Positions 7,867 to 16,869 are shown, numbered from the stretch's first letter. The stretch: DNA of 31,781 nt from Candidatus Solibacter sp. (GCA_026394025.1 JAPKZC010000309.1:1-31781); one strand, 5' to 3'. The notes: a model not told the origin generated them from the letters alone. Numbers and translations: made by a program.

Positions 7867-9121
7867 GTTTACCGGCGAACGGCTGATCCCCGGCGAGGTC
7901 GATATCGACCTGCTCAACGAGCACATGGCCCGCTACCACTTCGCCGTGCGCCTGGCCCGCGCCAAGCGCGTGCTGGATGCCGGCTGCGGCGCAGGCTACG
8001 GATCGGCGGAACTCGCCGAAGTGGCCGAAAGCGTCACGGCCATCGATATCGCGCCCGAAGCTATCGAATACGCCCGCGGCCACTACGCGATCCCCAATCT
8101 CGTCTTCGAACAGGCGTCGTGCACCGCGCTGCCCTACGCGGATGGCGTTTTCGATCTGGTGGTCGCCTTCGAAGTCATCGAGCACCTGGAAAACTGGCGG
8201 GAGTTTCTCCAGGAGGTCCGGCGCGTGCTGGCTCCCGCGGGCCAGTTGATGGTCTCCACGCCCAACCGGCTCTACTACACGGAATCGCGCGGCACGCGCG
8301 GCGCCAACCCCTTCCACGTTCACGAATTCGATTTCGACGAATTCGCTCGAGAGCTCAGGCAATTCTTCCCGTACGTCTCCATGTTCCTGGAAAACCACAT
8401 CGAAGGCGTCACGTTCCAGCCGCATGAGCCCGGCCACACCGTGGAAGCCCGCGTCGACGCCGCCGAGCCAGTCCCCGATGAGAGCCACTTCTTCATCGCC
8501 GTCTGCGCCCACCGCCCGCAGATCGGCAATCCGACTTTTCTTTACGTACCGCGCGTCGCCAACGTGCTTAGGGAACGCGAGCGCCATATCGCCAAGCTCG
8601 AAGGCGAACTCGTTACCAAGGACGAATGGCTCGACAAGGCGCAGGCGGACCTCGCCGAATTCGACCGCCAGCACCAGAAACTGCTCGTCATGTTCCGCGA
8701 GCAGAAAGAAGAACTGGAGCGCAGCAACCGTTGGGCGGAGGAGTTAAACGCCGCCCTTGCCGACCGAGGCGCGCGCGTCGAGGAACTTCAGGAGGAACTG
8801 GCGCGCGATCAGGAAAACGCCCGCAAAGTGGTTGGCGCGTACAACGCCAAGATAGCTGTTTTGGAACAGGAGGGCCGCGAAAAAGCCCAATGGGCGCTCG
8901 ACACCGAAGCCCGCCTCACCGCCGAAATCCGTCAAATCGCCGATGAGCTGGCCAAAGCCGCCGCCGCCCTGGAGCAGACCGAAAAGGACCTACAGGACCG
9001 CACCGTCTGGGCGCTCGGGCTGGAGCAGGAGAAACGCCAACTCGAGGACCAGATCAACATGGTGCGCGCTTCCCGATGGGTCAGGCTGGGCCGCAAAGTA
9101 GGCCTCGGCCCCGCGCTTTGA
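7859..9121 (+). CDS. SAM methyltransferase with long C-terminal coiled coil (possible chain terminator/ruler)
   Basis: A 420-residue protein. Residues about 1-220 are a class I methyltransferase (SAM-binding motif VLDAGCGAGYGS 38-49, acidic D63, motif FDLVVAFEVIEHL 98-110). Residues about 233-400 are a continuous charged heptad-rich coiled coil with four spaced tryptophans (257, 292, 345, 384). The tail SRWVRLGRKVGLGP is basic and amphipathic and could touch the membrane. The TTG start is supported by GGAG at 7848-7851. It overlaps the Wzt gene and is one base from the next glycosyltransferase. In WbdD, a methyltransferase-kinase caps the O-antigen and its coiled coil sets chain length; this gene has the methyltransferase and coiled coil but no kinase domain. 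A plain sugar methyltransferase is the alternative. Confidence 0.85.
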   Translation: MAEFTGERLIPGEVDIDLLNEHMARYHFAVRLARAKRVLDAGCGAGYGSAELAEVAESVTAIDIAPEAIEYARGHYAIPNLVFEQASCTALPYADGVFDLVVAFEVIEHLENWREFLQEVRRVLAPAGQLMVSTPNRLYYTESRGTRGANPFHVHEFDFDEFARELRQFFPYVSMFLENHIEGVTFQPHEPGHTVEARVDAAEPVPDESHFFIAVCAHRPQIGNPTFLYVPRVANVLRERERHIAKLEGELVTKDEWLDKAQADLAEFDRQHQKLLVMFREQKEELERSNRWAEELNAALADRGARVEELQEELARDQENARKVVGAYNAKIAVLEQEGREKAQWALDTEARLTAEIRQIADELAKAAAALEQTEKDLQDRTVWALGLEQEKRQLEDQINMVRASRWVRLGRKVGLGPAL

Positions 9122-9122
9122 C

Positions 9123-10094
9123 ATGGCCTTCCTGAAACGCCTCATCCGCGCGCTCCCGCTGCTCCTGATCTCGCCATTCCTCATGGCAGTCAGCTTCCTC
9201 ACCATGGTTTTGGTTCAGCTCTTCACCCGCCGCTCCGCCTCGCTTCCGCCACCGCGCCGGCCCGACAACACCGCCGCTACCGTCGTCATCCCCAACTGGA
9301 ACGGGAAAGATCTTCTCGCGAAGTACATCCCGAGCATCCGCACGGCGTTGGCTGGTAACGCCGACAACGAGATCCTGGTGGTGGACAACGGCTCTACCGA
9401 TGGCAGCGCCGATTTCCTGCGCAATACCTTTCCCGAAGTCACGGTTCTCGCACTTCTTGAAAACCTGGGCTTTGGCGGCGGCTCCAACGCCGGCTTCCGC
9501 GCTGCCAGAAACGACATTGTCGTTCTGCTGAATAGCGACATGCGCGTGGCACCAGATTTCCTGGCTCCCCTGCTGGAAGGCTTCGGCGATCCCGCAGTCT
9601 TCGCCGTCTCCTGCCAGATCTACTTCAGCGACCCAAGCAAGCTCCGGGAGGAGACCGGCCTCACTCAGGGTTGGTGGCAGGACGGCAGTCTGCGCGTGCG
9701 CCACCGCATCGACGCCGCAATTGACGATCTCTTCCCTTGCTTCTATGGGGGCGGTGGCAGTTGCGCTTTCGACCGCTTGAAGTTCCTCGAACTCGGCGGA
9801 TTCGACCCCCTGCTCGCACCCTTCTACCTGGAAGACACGGACCTGGGCTACATGGCATGGAAGCGCGGCTGGAGGGTGCTATACCAGCCCCGCAGCGTGG
9901 TATTCCACGAGCACCGGGGCACCATCGGCAGGACGTTCACCCAGGACTACATCCAGGCCGTGCTGAAGAAGAACTGCTTACTGTGGTGTTGGAAGAACAT
10001 CCACGAATGGCGCCGCTTCAGCGGGCATTTCCTGCACAATTACGCCGCGGCGCTCCTGAGCCTGCTGATCGGCGATTCGCCCGAGCGCACGAAT
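9123..10094 (+). CDS. GT2 half of a frame-broken GT2-GT4 glycosyltransferase
   Basis: N-terminal part of what is probably one large bifunctional glycosyltransferase. After a membrane-spanning or anchoring segment (about 10-34), a GT-A fold GT2 domain runs from about 50: VVIPNWNG 54-61, VDNGSTDGS 87-95, the NSD metal motif 137-139 and the acceptor-site EDTD 237-240. Sense is lost after about 10094: the frame stays open to 10760, but the product becomes Ser/Pro/Arg-rich while the neighbouring frame, one base back, takes over with protein-like sequence. The annotated end marks this loss of sense and is not a stop codon. The ATG lies one base after the methyltransferase stop. It likely transfers a nucleotide-activated sugar to the exported polysaccharide. 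Confidence 0.85.
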
Positions 10095-11500
10095 GGGCCG
10101 GCGCGGTTCTCGCCGTCGTGTTTGGAGATGTCCCCCTGCGCTCGAACCTCGCCGCGCTCTGGTGGGCCTTCAAGCAGCTTCCGCAAGCCCTGCGCTCGCG
10201 CCGGCGCGCGCTGGCTCTGGCAGCCTTCGGCGACACCGAAGCCTTCAAACGCCCGCTCGGCGGCTACTTCCGCGATCGCTTTGCCGCCATGGAGCCAGCC
10301 CCAGACCGTCTGCGCGTGCTGTTCGTTTCGCCGTACCCCATTTGCCCACCGGTCCACGGCGGTGGCGTATTCATGTACCAAACGCTGCGCGAGATGGCAA
10401 AGCTCGCCGAAGTGCACGTCCTCGAACTTCTGGACTGGCCCTCGCAGGAAGCGGACAACCAGGAATTGCGCACGTTCTGCGCCTCGGCCGAGTGGCTGGT
10501 GCGGCCCAGCGGGCGCCCGGAAGGTATGGGCTCGCTGGAACCGCACGCCGTTCGCGAGTTCGCCAATGGCGATCTCGAATGGCTCATCCACCGCCAGCTC
10601 TATTGCCGCCGCATCGATCTGCTGCAACTCGAGTACACCCCCATGGCGCAGTACCGCGGCGAGTTCCGCCGCATCGCCACGGCGCTGTTCGAGCACGATG
10701 TCTACTTCCAGTCCATCGGGCGCGGCCTCGGCCACATGGTGGGTGTCTTCGCGGAGATGAAGGCGCGCATCGAATACCTGCGCGCCCTGCGCTACGAGCT
10801 TGGCGTGCTGCCCGCCTTCGACCAGGTGCAGGTCTGCACTCCGGCGAACCGCGATTACCTGCTCAGCTTCCGTCCCGAACTAGCTTCGCGCATGCGCGCG
10901 GGTCTGCGCGCCGGCATCGATAGCGGCCGCTATGAGTTCCGCCCGCGCGGCCGCGAGCCCCTGACCATGCTCTTTCTCGGCAGTTGGCGCCATGACCCGA
11001 ACCGAGTCGCCGTGGATTGGTTTGTCCGCCAGGTGCTGCCCCTGATCCTGGCACAGGAACCCGGCGCGAAACTCGTCATCGCAGGTTCCGATCCGCCGCC
11101 GGAGTACACCTACGCGGATCACGCCGCCCACATGCAGATGCTCGGCTACGTGGAGGACGTCCGCCACGCCCTGGCGCGCTACGCCGTCTTCGTCTGCCCG
11201 ATTCTCAGTGGCTCCGGGGTGCGCGTGAAGTTGTTGGAGGCGTTCGCGGCGGGCATCCCGGTAGTGTCCACGAAAGTGGGCGCCGAAGGACTGGCCGTGA
11301 AAGACGGCGATTTCTGCGCCCTGGCTGACGACCCAGCCGCATTCGCCGCCCGCGCCGTCGCCCTCCTGCGCGACCCTGAGCGTGCCGCCGCCATGGCGGA
11401 GCGCGCCCGCGCCGAAGTGGAAGCCCAATGGGACATGGCCGCCATCACACGGCGCCTGGTGGAAGGCTATCGCGACCTGGTGAAGGAGAAGCGGACGTGA
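10095..11500 (+). CDS. GT4 half of a frame-broken GT2-GT4 glycosyltransferase
   Basis: This GT-B fold GT4 transferase reads in a frame one base back from the GT2 half. The linker AVLAVVFGDVPLRSNLAAL, then PLGGYFRDRF, leads into the N-terminal Rossmann domain (LRVLFVSPYPICPPVHGGG). The C-terminal domain has LTMLFLGSWRHDPNRVAV, VCPILSGSGVRVKLLEAFA (the E is the nucleotide-sugar ligand of the family) and GIPVVSTKVGAEGL. The frame is open from 9737, and an ATG at 10289 (MEPAPDRLRVLF) could give a free-standing 403-residue enzyme. Because sensible sequence extends about 190 bases upstream of that ATG and acidobacterial proteins often fuse these two domains, a broken fusion is preferred. It ends 148 bp before a convergent gene. 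Confidence 0.85.
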
Positions 11501-11550
11501 AGGGGGGAAAGAACCAGGATTCACACGTTTTCCCGAGTCATCGGACATCT

Positions 11551-11602
11551 GTTTTTGTGTTCTCTGCGCCTATCTCCGCGCTCTCTGCGTCTCCGCGGTG
11601 AA
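11551..11602 (+). repeat. CTCTGCG-type degenerate intergenic repeat
   Basis: In the gap between two convergent genes the sequence repeats short variants of CTCTGCG and CTCCGCG, ending in CTCCGCGGTGAA. Phrases of this type are scattered in intergenic DNA of many unrelated bacteria and often give rise to spurious ORFs; no function is established that I know of. The rest of 11501-11647 shows nothing further. Confidence 0.6.
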
Positions 11603-11647
11603 TCGGCTTCCTGTCTGGCTCTGGATCCGGCGAGTCAGGGAGTGGTC

Positions 11648-12175
11648 CTACTTCCCTTTCAGATCGCGCTTGATGCGGTTTACAATGTCGGTGGCCGTGC
11701 GATCCATGTCTTTCGCAGTCCCACCCTTTGGAGGCTGGTACACCGACCAGACTAATTGCCGCGACTTGGCGTCCACCAGGAAGACGGTTCCCGTGGCGCG
11801 CCCGAACGACGAGTTCATTGATGGGTTCGACAGCTTGTTCACCGTGTCGCCCAGCAACGGGTTAGCCTCCTCCCCGGTCTTCTCCGGTTTGGGAGGCGGG
11901 GGCGGCGCCGGCTTCGCGCTCTCCGGCGTGGGGAATAACTCCTCCAGCTTCATCTGGAAACCTTCGCCAATCTGGTCCGTGAACACGGTATCGGCCAGTT
12001 TCGGGTCGGTCACGATCTGGAAGACGTGGTCCGAGGTGAGGCGGTTGGCCAGGAACTGGTCCAGCCCCTTGGCCATCTTAAGCAGGTACACCGTGTGCAC
12101 GTTGGCCAGATCCGCCGGGCACAACAGCGCCGCCGAGCAGGAGAAAAGGAGCGCAAGCCGCTTCATAGAACCCAT
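11648..12175 (-). CDS. Small secreted protein of unknown function
   Basis: A 175-residue protein with a signal peptide (MKRLALLFSCSAALLCPADLA); the second Met, at 12166, may be the true start. The mature part has an alpha/beta region (HTVYLLKMAKGLDQFLANRL, then FQIVTDPKLADTVFTDQIG), a proline-rich linker with six consecutive prolines, then a second segment (TGTVFLVDAKSRQLVWSVY, then TATDIVNRIKRDL). The pattern of a value read against a 'material property' strand plus an amphipathic final helix resembles small CsgG/LpoB-like or TolB-N-like periplasmic folds, but I cannot assign a family. It lies on the opposite strand inside the glycosyltransferase cluster and is divergent, by 38 bp, from the next GT2 gene. 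Confidence 0.72.
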   Translation of the reverse strand: MGSMKRLALLFSCSAALLCPADLANVHTVYLLKMAKGLDQFLANRLTSDHVFQIVTDPKLADTVFTDQIGEGFQMKLEELFPTPESAKPAPPPPPKPEKTGEEANPLLGDTVNKLSNPSMNSSFGRATGTVFLVDAKSRQLVWSVYQPPKGGTAKDMDRTATDIVNRIKRDLKGK

Positions 12176-12213
12176 GATATCCAGACGCGGGACCAGCGAA
12201 AAAAGACGGACCC

Positions 12214-12888
12214 ATGTATAAGTCCCTCACCATCACCGTCATCATCCCCTGCCTCAACGAGGAGCAGGGCATCGAAAAGGTGCTGCGCGCCATGCCGGAC
12301 TTCGTCGATGAGGTGATTGTCGTCGACAACAACTCCACCGACCGCACGAGTGAGGTGGCCGCCGCGTTGGGCGCCAAGGTGGTGCGCGAACAGGTTCGCG
12401 GATATGGGCGCAGCTACAAACGCGGATTCGCGGAGGCCACCAGCGACCTTATCATCACGCTTGACGGCGACCACAGCTACCCGGTGGACGCCATCTCTTA
12501 CCTGATCGAGGCCTTCCTTCACCTGGGAGTCGATTTCCTCAACGCCTCGCGTTTCCCCGTCCGCGACCGGCGCGGCATGAGCCTGATTAACGAGATTGGC
12601 AACCTCGGCCTCTCCCTGGCCATGTCGGTTCTCTTTTTCCGCTGGGTACGCGACTCGCAATCCGGCATGTGGGTTTTCCGCCGCTCCATCCTCCAGCAGA
12701 TGAAGCTGGAATCCGACGGTATGGGCTTCAGCGAGGAGATCAAAATCGAGGCGCTGCGCGATTCGCGGATTCGCTTCGGCGAGATTTCGATCATGTACAC
12801 TTCGCGCGTGGGCGAGACCAAGCTCAACCTCTGGCGCGACGGTGTGCAGAATCTGCTGCTCCTGTTCAAGAAGCGCTTCCTCCGATGA
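12214..12888 (+). CDS. Dolichyl-phosphate-mannose-synthase-like GT2 glycosyltransferase
   Basis: A 224-residue GT-A fold enzyme of the polyprenyl-phosphate sugar synthase type, which would load a sugar on a lipid carrier at the cytoplasmic membrane face. Motifs are VIIPCLNEEQGI 9-20, VVDNNSTDRTSE 37-48, the DGD metal motif 84-86 and DSQSGMWVFRR 147-157, the last being typical of this subgroup. There are no C-terminal membrane helices of the kind found in GtrB-like enzymes. The ATG has only a weak purine stretch upstream. Its stop overlaps the next start (ATGA at 12885-12888), so it heads a run of four GT2 genes and one GT4 gene. Confidence 0.92.
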   Translation: MYKSLTITVIIPCLNEEQGIEKVLRAMPDFVDEVIVVDNNSTDRTSEVAAALGAKVVREQVRGYGRSYKRGFAEATSDLIITLDGDHSYPVDAISYLIEAFLHLGVDFLNASRFPVRDRRGMSLINEIGNLGLSLAMSVLFFRWVRDSQSGMWVFRRSILQQMKLESDGMGFSEEIKIEALRDSRIRFGEISIMYTSRVGETKLNLWRDGVQNLLLLFKKRFLR

Positions 12889-13838
12889 ACATCAGCGCCA
12901 TAGTGCCGGTGTGGAATGGCCGCGCCCTGCTGGCGCGCCTCCTGTCCACACTCGAAGCACAATCCCGCCCCGCCGCCGAACTGCTGATCATCGATAACGG
13001 CTCCACCGATGGCGCGCCCGATCTGGCGCGCGCCCGCGGCGCGCGCGTGATCGCCATGGGCCGCAATGCCGGGTTCGCCGCCGCCGTCAATCGCGGCATC
13101 CTTGAGGCCGGCCACCCGTCGGTCGCGATCCTCAATTCCGATGTTGAACTCTCTCCCGACTACCTGGAAAAACTCGCTGCCGCCGACGCCCCTTTCGCCA
13201 CCGGCAAGATCCTCAGCCCATCCGGTCTGCTCGATGGGACCTTTGACCTGACCTGTCGCGGCGCCACCACCTGGCGGTGCGGCGCCGGTCATCCCGATGG
13301 TCCACCATTCGACCAACCGCGCGACATCGCCTCGCCGCCATGGACTGCAGTCCTCTATCGCGCCGAGGTTTTCCGCCAGGTCGGACTGCTCGAGGAATCC
13401 TTCGAGTCGTATCTGGAGGACGCCGATTTCGGCCTGCGCTGCGCCGCCCAACGCATCACGGGCCGTTACGTCCCCGACGCACGGGCGGTCCACCTCGGGA
13501 GCGCCGCGCTCGGCCGCTGGCACAAAGAAACGGTGCGCTGTATGGCGCGCAATCAACTCCTGCTCGCGGCCCGCCACTATTCCGCACACCACTTGTGGCC
13601 GGTCCTGGTGGCCCAGTTGCTGTGGGGCGCCGTCGCCGTTCGCCATGGCCGGGGTCAGGCGTGGGGGCGCGGCAAGTTCGAGGGCCTTCGCCATTTTTCC
13701 GCTACCCGCAAGCAGTACCAGCAAACAGACCCGGCAGAACTGGAGCAGGTGCTGCGATCCAACGAACAGCTCATCCGGGCCGCCAGCCAGGACACGTATT
13801 GGAGACTGTATTTCCTGCTCACCGGTGGGGCAAAGTGA
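12885..13838 (+). CDS. GT2 family glycosyltransferase
   Basis: A 317-residue GT-A fold enzyme. Visible motifs are AIVPVWNGRALL 5-16, IIDNGSTDGAPD 35-46, the NSD metal motif 84-86 and the acceptor-side FESYLEDADFGLRC near 178. The frame is open from 12669, but the ATG at 12885 is chosen because it begins exactly at the GT2 fold and overlaps the upstream stop by four bases, the usual sign of coupled translation. The C-terminal 100 residues are helical with a Trp/Leu-rich segment (HHLWPVLVAQLLWGAVAV) that may sit at the membrane. Donor and acceptor cannot be told from the sequence. Confidence 0.92.
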   Translation: MNISAIVPVWNGRALLARLLSTLEAQSRPAAELLIIDNGSTDGAPDLARARGARVIAMGRNAGFAAAVNRGILEAGHPSVAILNSDVELSPDYLEKLAAADAPFATGKILSPSGLLDGTFDLTCRGATTWRCGAGHPDGPPFDQPRDIASPPWTAVLYRAEVFRQVGLLEESFESYLEDADFGLRCAAQRITGRYVPDARAVHLGSAALGRWHKETVRCMARNQLLLAARHYSAHHLWPVLVAQLLWGAVAVRHGRGQAWGRGKFEGLRHFSATRKQYQQTDPAELEQVLRSNEQLIRAASQDTYWRLYFLLTGGAK

Positions 13839-13841
13839 CAC

Positions 13842-14750
13842 ATGAGTGACATCGGCATTATTATCGTCACTTATAACTCCGCGGCCGAGATCGGTGCCTG
13901 CCTTGATGCCGCGCTAGCCTGCGGTGCTGAAATCGTCGTTGTCGACAACGCATCCCGCGACAGCACCATCGCGGAAATCGCGCGGCGCGGAGTACGTTTA
14001 ATCGCCAATTCCGGCAATCGGGGCTTCGCAGGGGCGGTGAATCAAGGTTTTGCTGTATTGAACAGCCCTTATGTTCTGCTGCTGAACCCGGATGCCGTGA
14101 TTCAGACCAGTCTGGAACCTCTCCGGCAGGCCTGCGATCTGCCTGGTTCCGCCGGGGCCGGCGGCCAATTGGTGGACGCAAGCGGCCAACCGCAGATCGG
14201 ATTCATGGTGCGGGGACTGCCGTCTCCCACCACCCTGATTTTGGAAGCTCTCTTGCTTAATAGAATCTGGCCGGGGAATCCGGTGAACCGCCGCTACCGC
14301 TGCCTGGATTGGGATAGTTCCTCACGTTCGACGGTCGAGCAACCCGCCGGGGCTTTTTTCATGGTGCGCCGCGCGGTGTGGCAGGAACTCGGCGGGTTGG
14401 ATGAAGGCTTCTTCCCGCTGTGGTTCGAAGACGTGGATTTCTGCCGCAGAATTCGAGATCGAGGGTTTGGTCTGTACTACATCCAGGAAGCTGTCGCGAA
14501 ACACACGGGTGGCCATTCGGTCCAGTACTTGCCACTAGAGATGCGGCTGATTTATTGGTATCGTAGTCTGATAAGGTATTCAGCCAAGCACTTCCGTCCG
14601 TTCGCATTCCGAACGGTGTGCCTGGCCGTCGTGACGGGGTCCTTTCTGCGCGGCATCGCGGAATCGGCCTTACATCGCAGCTTCAAGCCCATGGCAGCAT
14701 ATGGGAAGGTGGCAAGTATCGCGGGCCGCAGTCTGTTTCGCGGGTGTTAG
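13842..14750 (+). CDS. Rhamnosyltransferase-like GT2 glycosyltransferase
   Basis: A 302-residue GT2 enzyme resembling O-antigen rhamnosyltransferases: IIIVTYNSAAEIGACL 6-21, VVDNASRDSTI 34-44, the NPD metal motif 82-84, and FFPLWFEDVDFCRRIRDRG near 190-208. The conserved block GNRGFAGAVNQGF (58-70) is typical of the group that adds sugars to lipid-linked polysaccharide. The C-terminus holds hydrophobic helices (FAFRTVCLAVVTGSFL). It starts three bases after the stop of the preceding GT2 gene. The sugar specificity is a family guess only. Confidence 0.92.
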   Translation: MSDIGIIIVTYNSAAEIGACLDAALACGAEIVVVDNASRDSTIAEIARRGVRLIANSGNRGFAGAVNQGFAVLNSPYVLLLNPDAVIQTSLEPLRQACDLPGSAGAGGQLVDASGQPQIGFMVRGLPSPTTLILEALLLNRIWPGNPVNRRYRCLDWDSSSRSTVEQPAGAFFMVRRAVWQELGGLDEGFFPLWFEDVDFCRRIRDRGFGLYYIQEAVAKHTGGHSVQYLPLEMRLIYWYRSLIRYSAKHFRPFAFRTVCLAVVTGSFLRGIAESALHRSFKPMAAYGKVASIAGRSLFRGC

Positions 14751-14790
14751 GGACGCGTTTTAACACAATCGGGTTCTCAGGTTCTGGTTC

Positions 14791-15840
14791 ATGGCGCACA
14801 ACGACGTCGTATCCGTCACGATAGTGACTTACAACAGCGGCCGGTTCATCAAGCGGTGCCTGGAATCCGTTCTCGCGCAGCGCTACCGGCTGAAGGAAAT
14901 CATCATCGTTGATAATGCCTCTGGCGACGGCACCGTCGACATCCTCGAACAGTTCGAAGGTCGCTGCCGGGTTTACTACAACGACGAGAATGTTGGTTTC
15001 GCCGCGGCGCAGAATCAGGCGATCCGGCTTTCCAGCGGCGATTGGGTACTCACCCTGAATCCCGACGTGCTGCTGATGCCGAACTTCATTCAGGCGCTGG
15101 TGGACGCCGGGCAGTTCGATTCCAAGATTGGCGCGGTTTGCGGCAAACTGCTCACCATGACGAGCCACTTCGAAATCCCCGAGAAGCCCGTGGTGGATTC
15201 CACCGGCATCTATTTCAACCCCATGCTGCGCCACCTGGACCGTGGCAGCCAGGAGATGGACAACGGACACTACCTGCAATACGAATACGTCTTTGGCGCC
15301 ACCGCCGCTGCGGCGCTTTACCGCCGCACGATGATTGACGATATTGCGCTTGACGGCGAGTTCTTCGACACCGATTTCTTCGTTTACCGCGAAGACGCCG
15401 ACGTCGCCTGGCGCGCCCAATTGATGGGTTGGAAGTGTCTGTACGCGCCCTACGCCCGCGGCTATCACGTGCGCAAGGTGCTGCCCGGCAACCGCAGGGC
15501 GCTGCCGCCCGAGATCAACATGCACTCAGTGAAGAACCGCTTCCTGATGCGCATCAAGAACATCTCGCCGAACCTCTACTGGCGCAACTGGTTTTCCATC
15601 ACGACGCGCGACCTACTGGTGGTCATGTGCTGCCTGGTGTGGGAGCACACGTCGCTGAAGGCCTTCTGGTACCTCGGCAAGAACCTCTCGCGCGTGCTGG
15701 CGAAGCGCCGCCGGATTCAGGCAGCCCGCCGCGTGGACGATCAATATATGGCGAGTTGGTTCCAGTACGCGCCGGTGAGCAAGCAGGCGCCCAAGAAGAT
15801 GGCGCGCATGCTCTCGCGTTCCGAAACCGCCAAGACGTAA
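14791..15840 (+). CDS. GT2 family glycosyltransferase
   Basis: A 349-residue GT2 enzyme with VTIVTYNSGRFIKRCL 9-24, IIVDNASGDGTVDIL 38-52, the NPD metal motif 90-92 and the ED motif in DFFVYREDADVAWRAQLMG. A basic C-terminal region of about 90 residues (LAKRRRIQAARR, then KQAPKKMARM) follows a hydrophobic stretch (LLVVMCCLVWEHTSLKAFWYLG) and probably holds the protein at the inner membrane. A 40-bp gap separates it from the previous GT2 gene, and the next gene begins with GTG directly after this stop, so the cluster reads as one unit. Confidence 0.92.
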   Translation: MAHNDVVSVTIVTYNSGRFIKRCLESVLAQRYRLKEIIIVDNASGDGTVDILEQFEGRCRVYYNDENVGFAAAQNQAIRLSSGDWVLTLNPDVLLMPNFIQALVDAGQFDSKIGAVCGKLLTMTSHFEIPEKPVVDSTGIYFNPMLRHLDRGSQEMDNGHYLQYEYVFGATAAAALYRRTMIDDIALDGEFFDTDFFVYREDADVAWRAQLMGWKCLYAPYARGYHVRKVLPGNRRALPPEINMHSVKNRFLMRIKNISPNLYWRNWFSITTRDLLVVMCCLVWEHTSLKAFWYLGKNLSRVLAKRRRIQAARRVDDQYMASWFQYAPVSKQAPKKMARMLSRSETAKT

Positions 15841-16865
15841 GTGCGTATCGCTCTACTCGGCACCCGCGGCATCCCCGCCAATTACGGCGGATTCGAAACC
15901 TTCGCCGAAGAACTCTCCGCGCGCCTCGTCGGACGTGGCCATCAGGTCACCGTTTACTGCCGCGAAGTGCATGCGGAATCCCTGTACCGCGGCGTGCGCC
16001 TTCAGTATCTCCCCACCATCCGGCACAAGTATTTCGATACCATCGCGCACACCGCCGCCTCCACCTGGCATTTACTACGTCACCGCCCCGACGTCGCGCT
16101 CTACTGCAATGGGGCCAACGCCATCTTCACGATAGCCCCGCGCCTGCTGGGCGTTCCGGTGGCGCTCACCGTGGACGGCATTGGGCGCAAGCGCAAGAAG
16201 TGGAACCGCGCGGCGCGCGCGTGGTATCTGGTGTCGGAGTGGCTCAGTAAGTTCTGCCCGACGGTGGTGGTCACCGACGCGCTGACCATTCAGGAATACT
16301 ATCGGCAGCGCTATGGCAAGGAGAGCGTCTTCATCCCCTACGGCGCTGAAGTGGGGAAAGTGGAAAGCGCGGAGGTGCTGGTCAAACTGGGGCTGGAGGC
16401 GGGCCGCTATTTCCTCTACGTCAGCCGGCTGGAGCCCGAGAATCACCCCCTCGAAGTGCGCCAGGCTTTCGAGCAGGTGGTCACATCGATGAAACTGGCG
16501 CTGATCGGTGACGCCCCCTACGCCCACGAGTATATCCGGCAAGTACGCGACACCAGCGACCCGCGCATCGTCATGCCGGGCGCCATCTACGGCGCGGGAT
16601 ACCGCGAACTCGGCTCGTCGAAGCGATGGGCCGCGGCGCCCTGGTGCTCTACCGCAATACTCCGGAGAATGCAGAGGTTACAGGCGAGGCCGGCATCCCG
16701 TTCGAGCCCGGAGAATTGGGCGCTGCACTACGACGGGTGCTCGCCATGCGGGAAACGGAGCGCGAACGCCTGCGGATGGCGGCCGTCGCTCGCGTGCGCG
16801 CCCACTACTCCTGGGACGCGGTCACGGACGCGTATGAAGAGTTGCTGAAAGGGATGCTGAAGTAG
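15841..16865 (+). pseudogene. DUF1972-type GT4 glycosyltransferase with internal deletion and frame change
   Basis: The GTG start follows the preceding TAA directly. Residues 1-259 are a good GT-B fold transferase: the DUF1972 signature LGTRGIPANYGGFETFAEEL 5-24, VDGIGRKRKKWNR, and the donor-side YVSRLEPEN 193-201. At 16612-16617 the sense moves to another frame, which encodes LVEAMGRGALVLYRNTPENAEV and ends at 16865; the first frame runs on without sense to 16848. In intact relatives about 18-20 residues, including the ATEVGGTHPAL-like sugar-nucleotide motif, lie between YRELGS and EAMG. They are missing here, so a deletion of 3n+1 bases (about 55) is inferred. Without that loop and its frame the enzyme should be dead unless the assembly is wrong. 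Confidence 0.82.
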
Positions 16866-16869
16866 CCGC

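Noticed and set aside
10060..10110. Programmed -1 frameshift to join the GT2 and GT4 halves
   Set aside because: No X-XXY-YYZ slippery heptamer or A/T-rich slip site is present and no clear downstream pseudoknot; mutation or assembly error is simpler.
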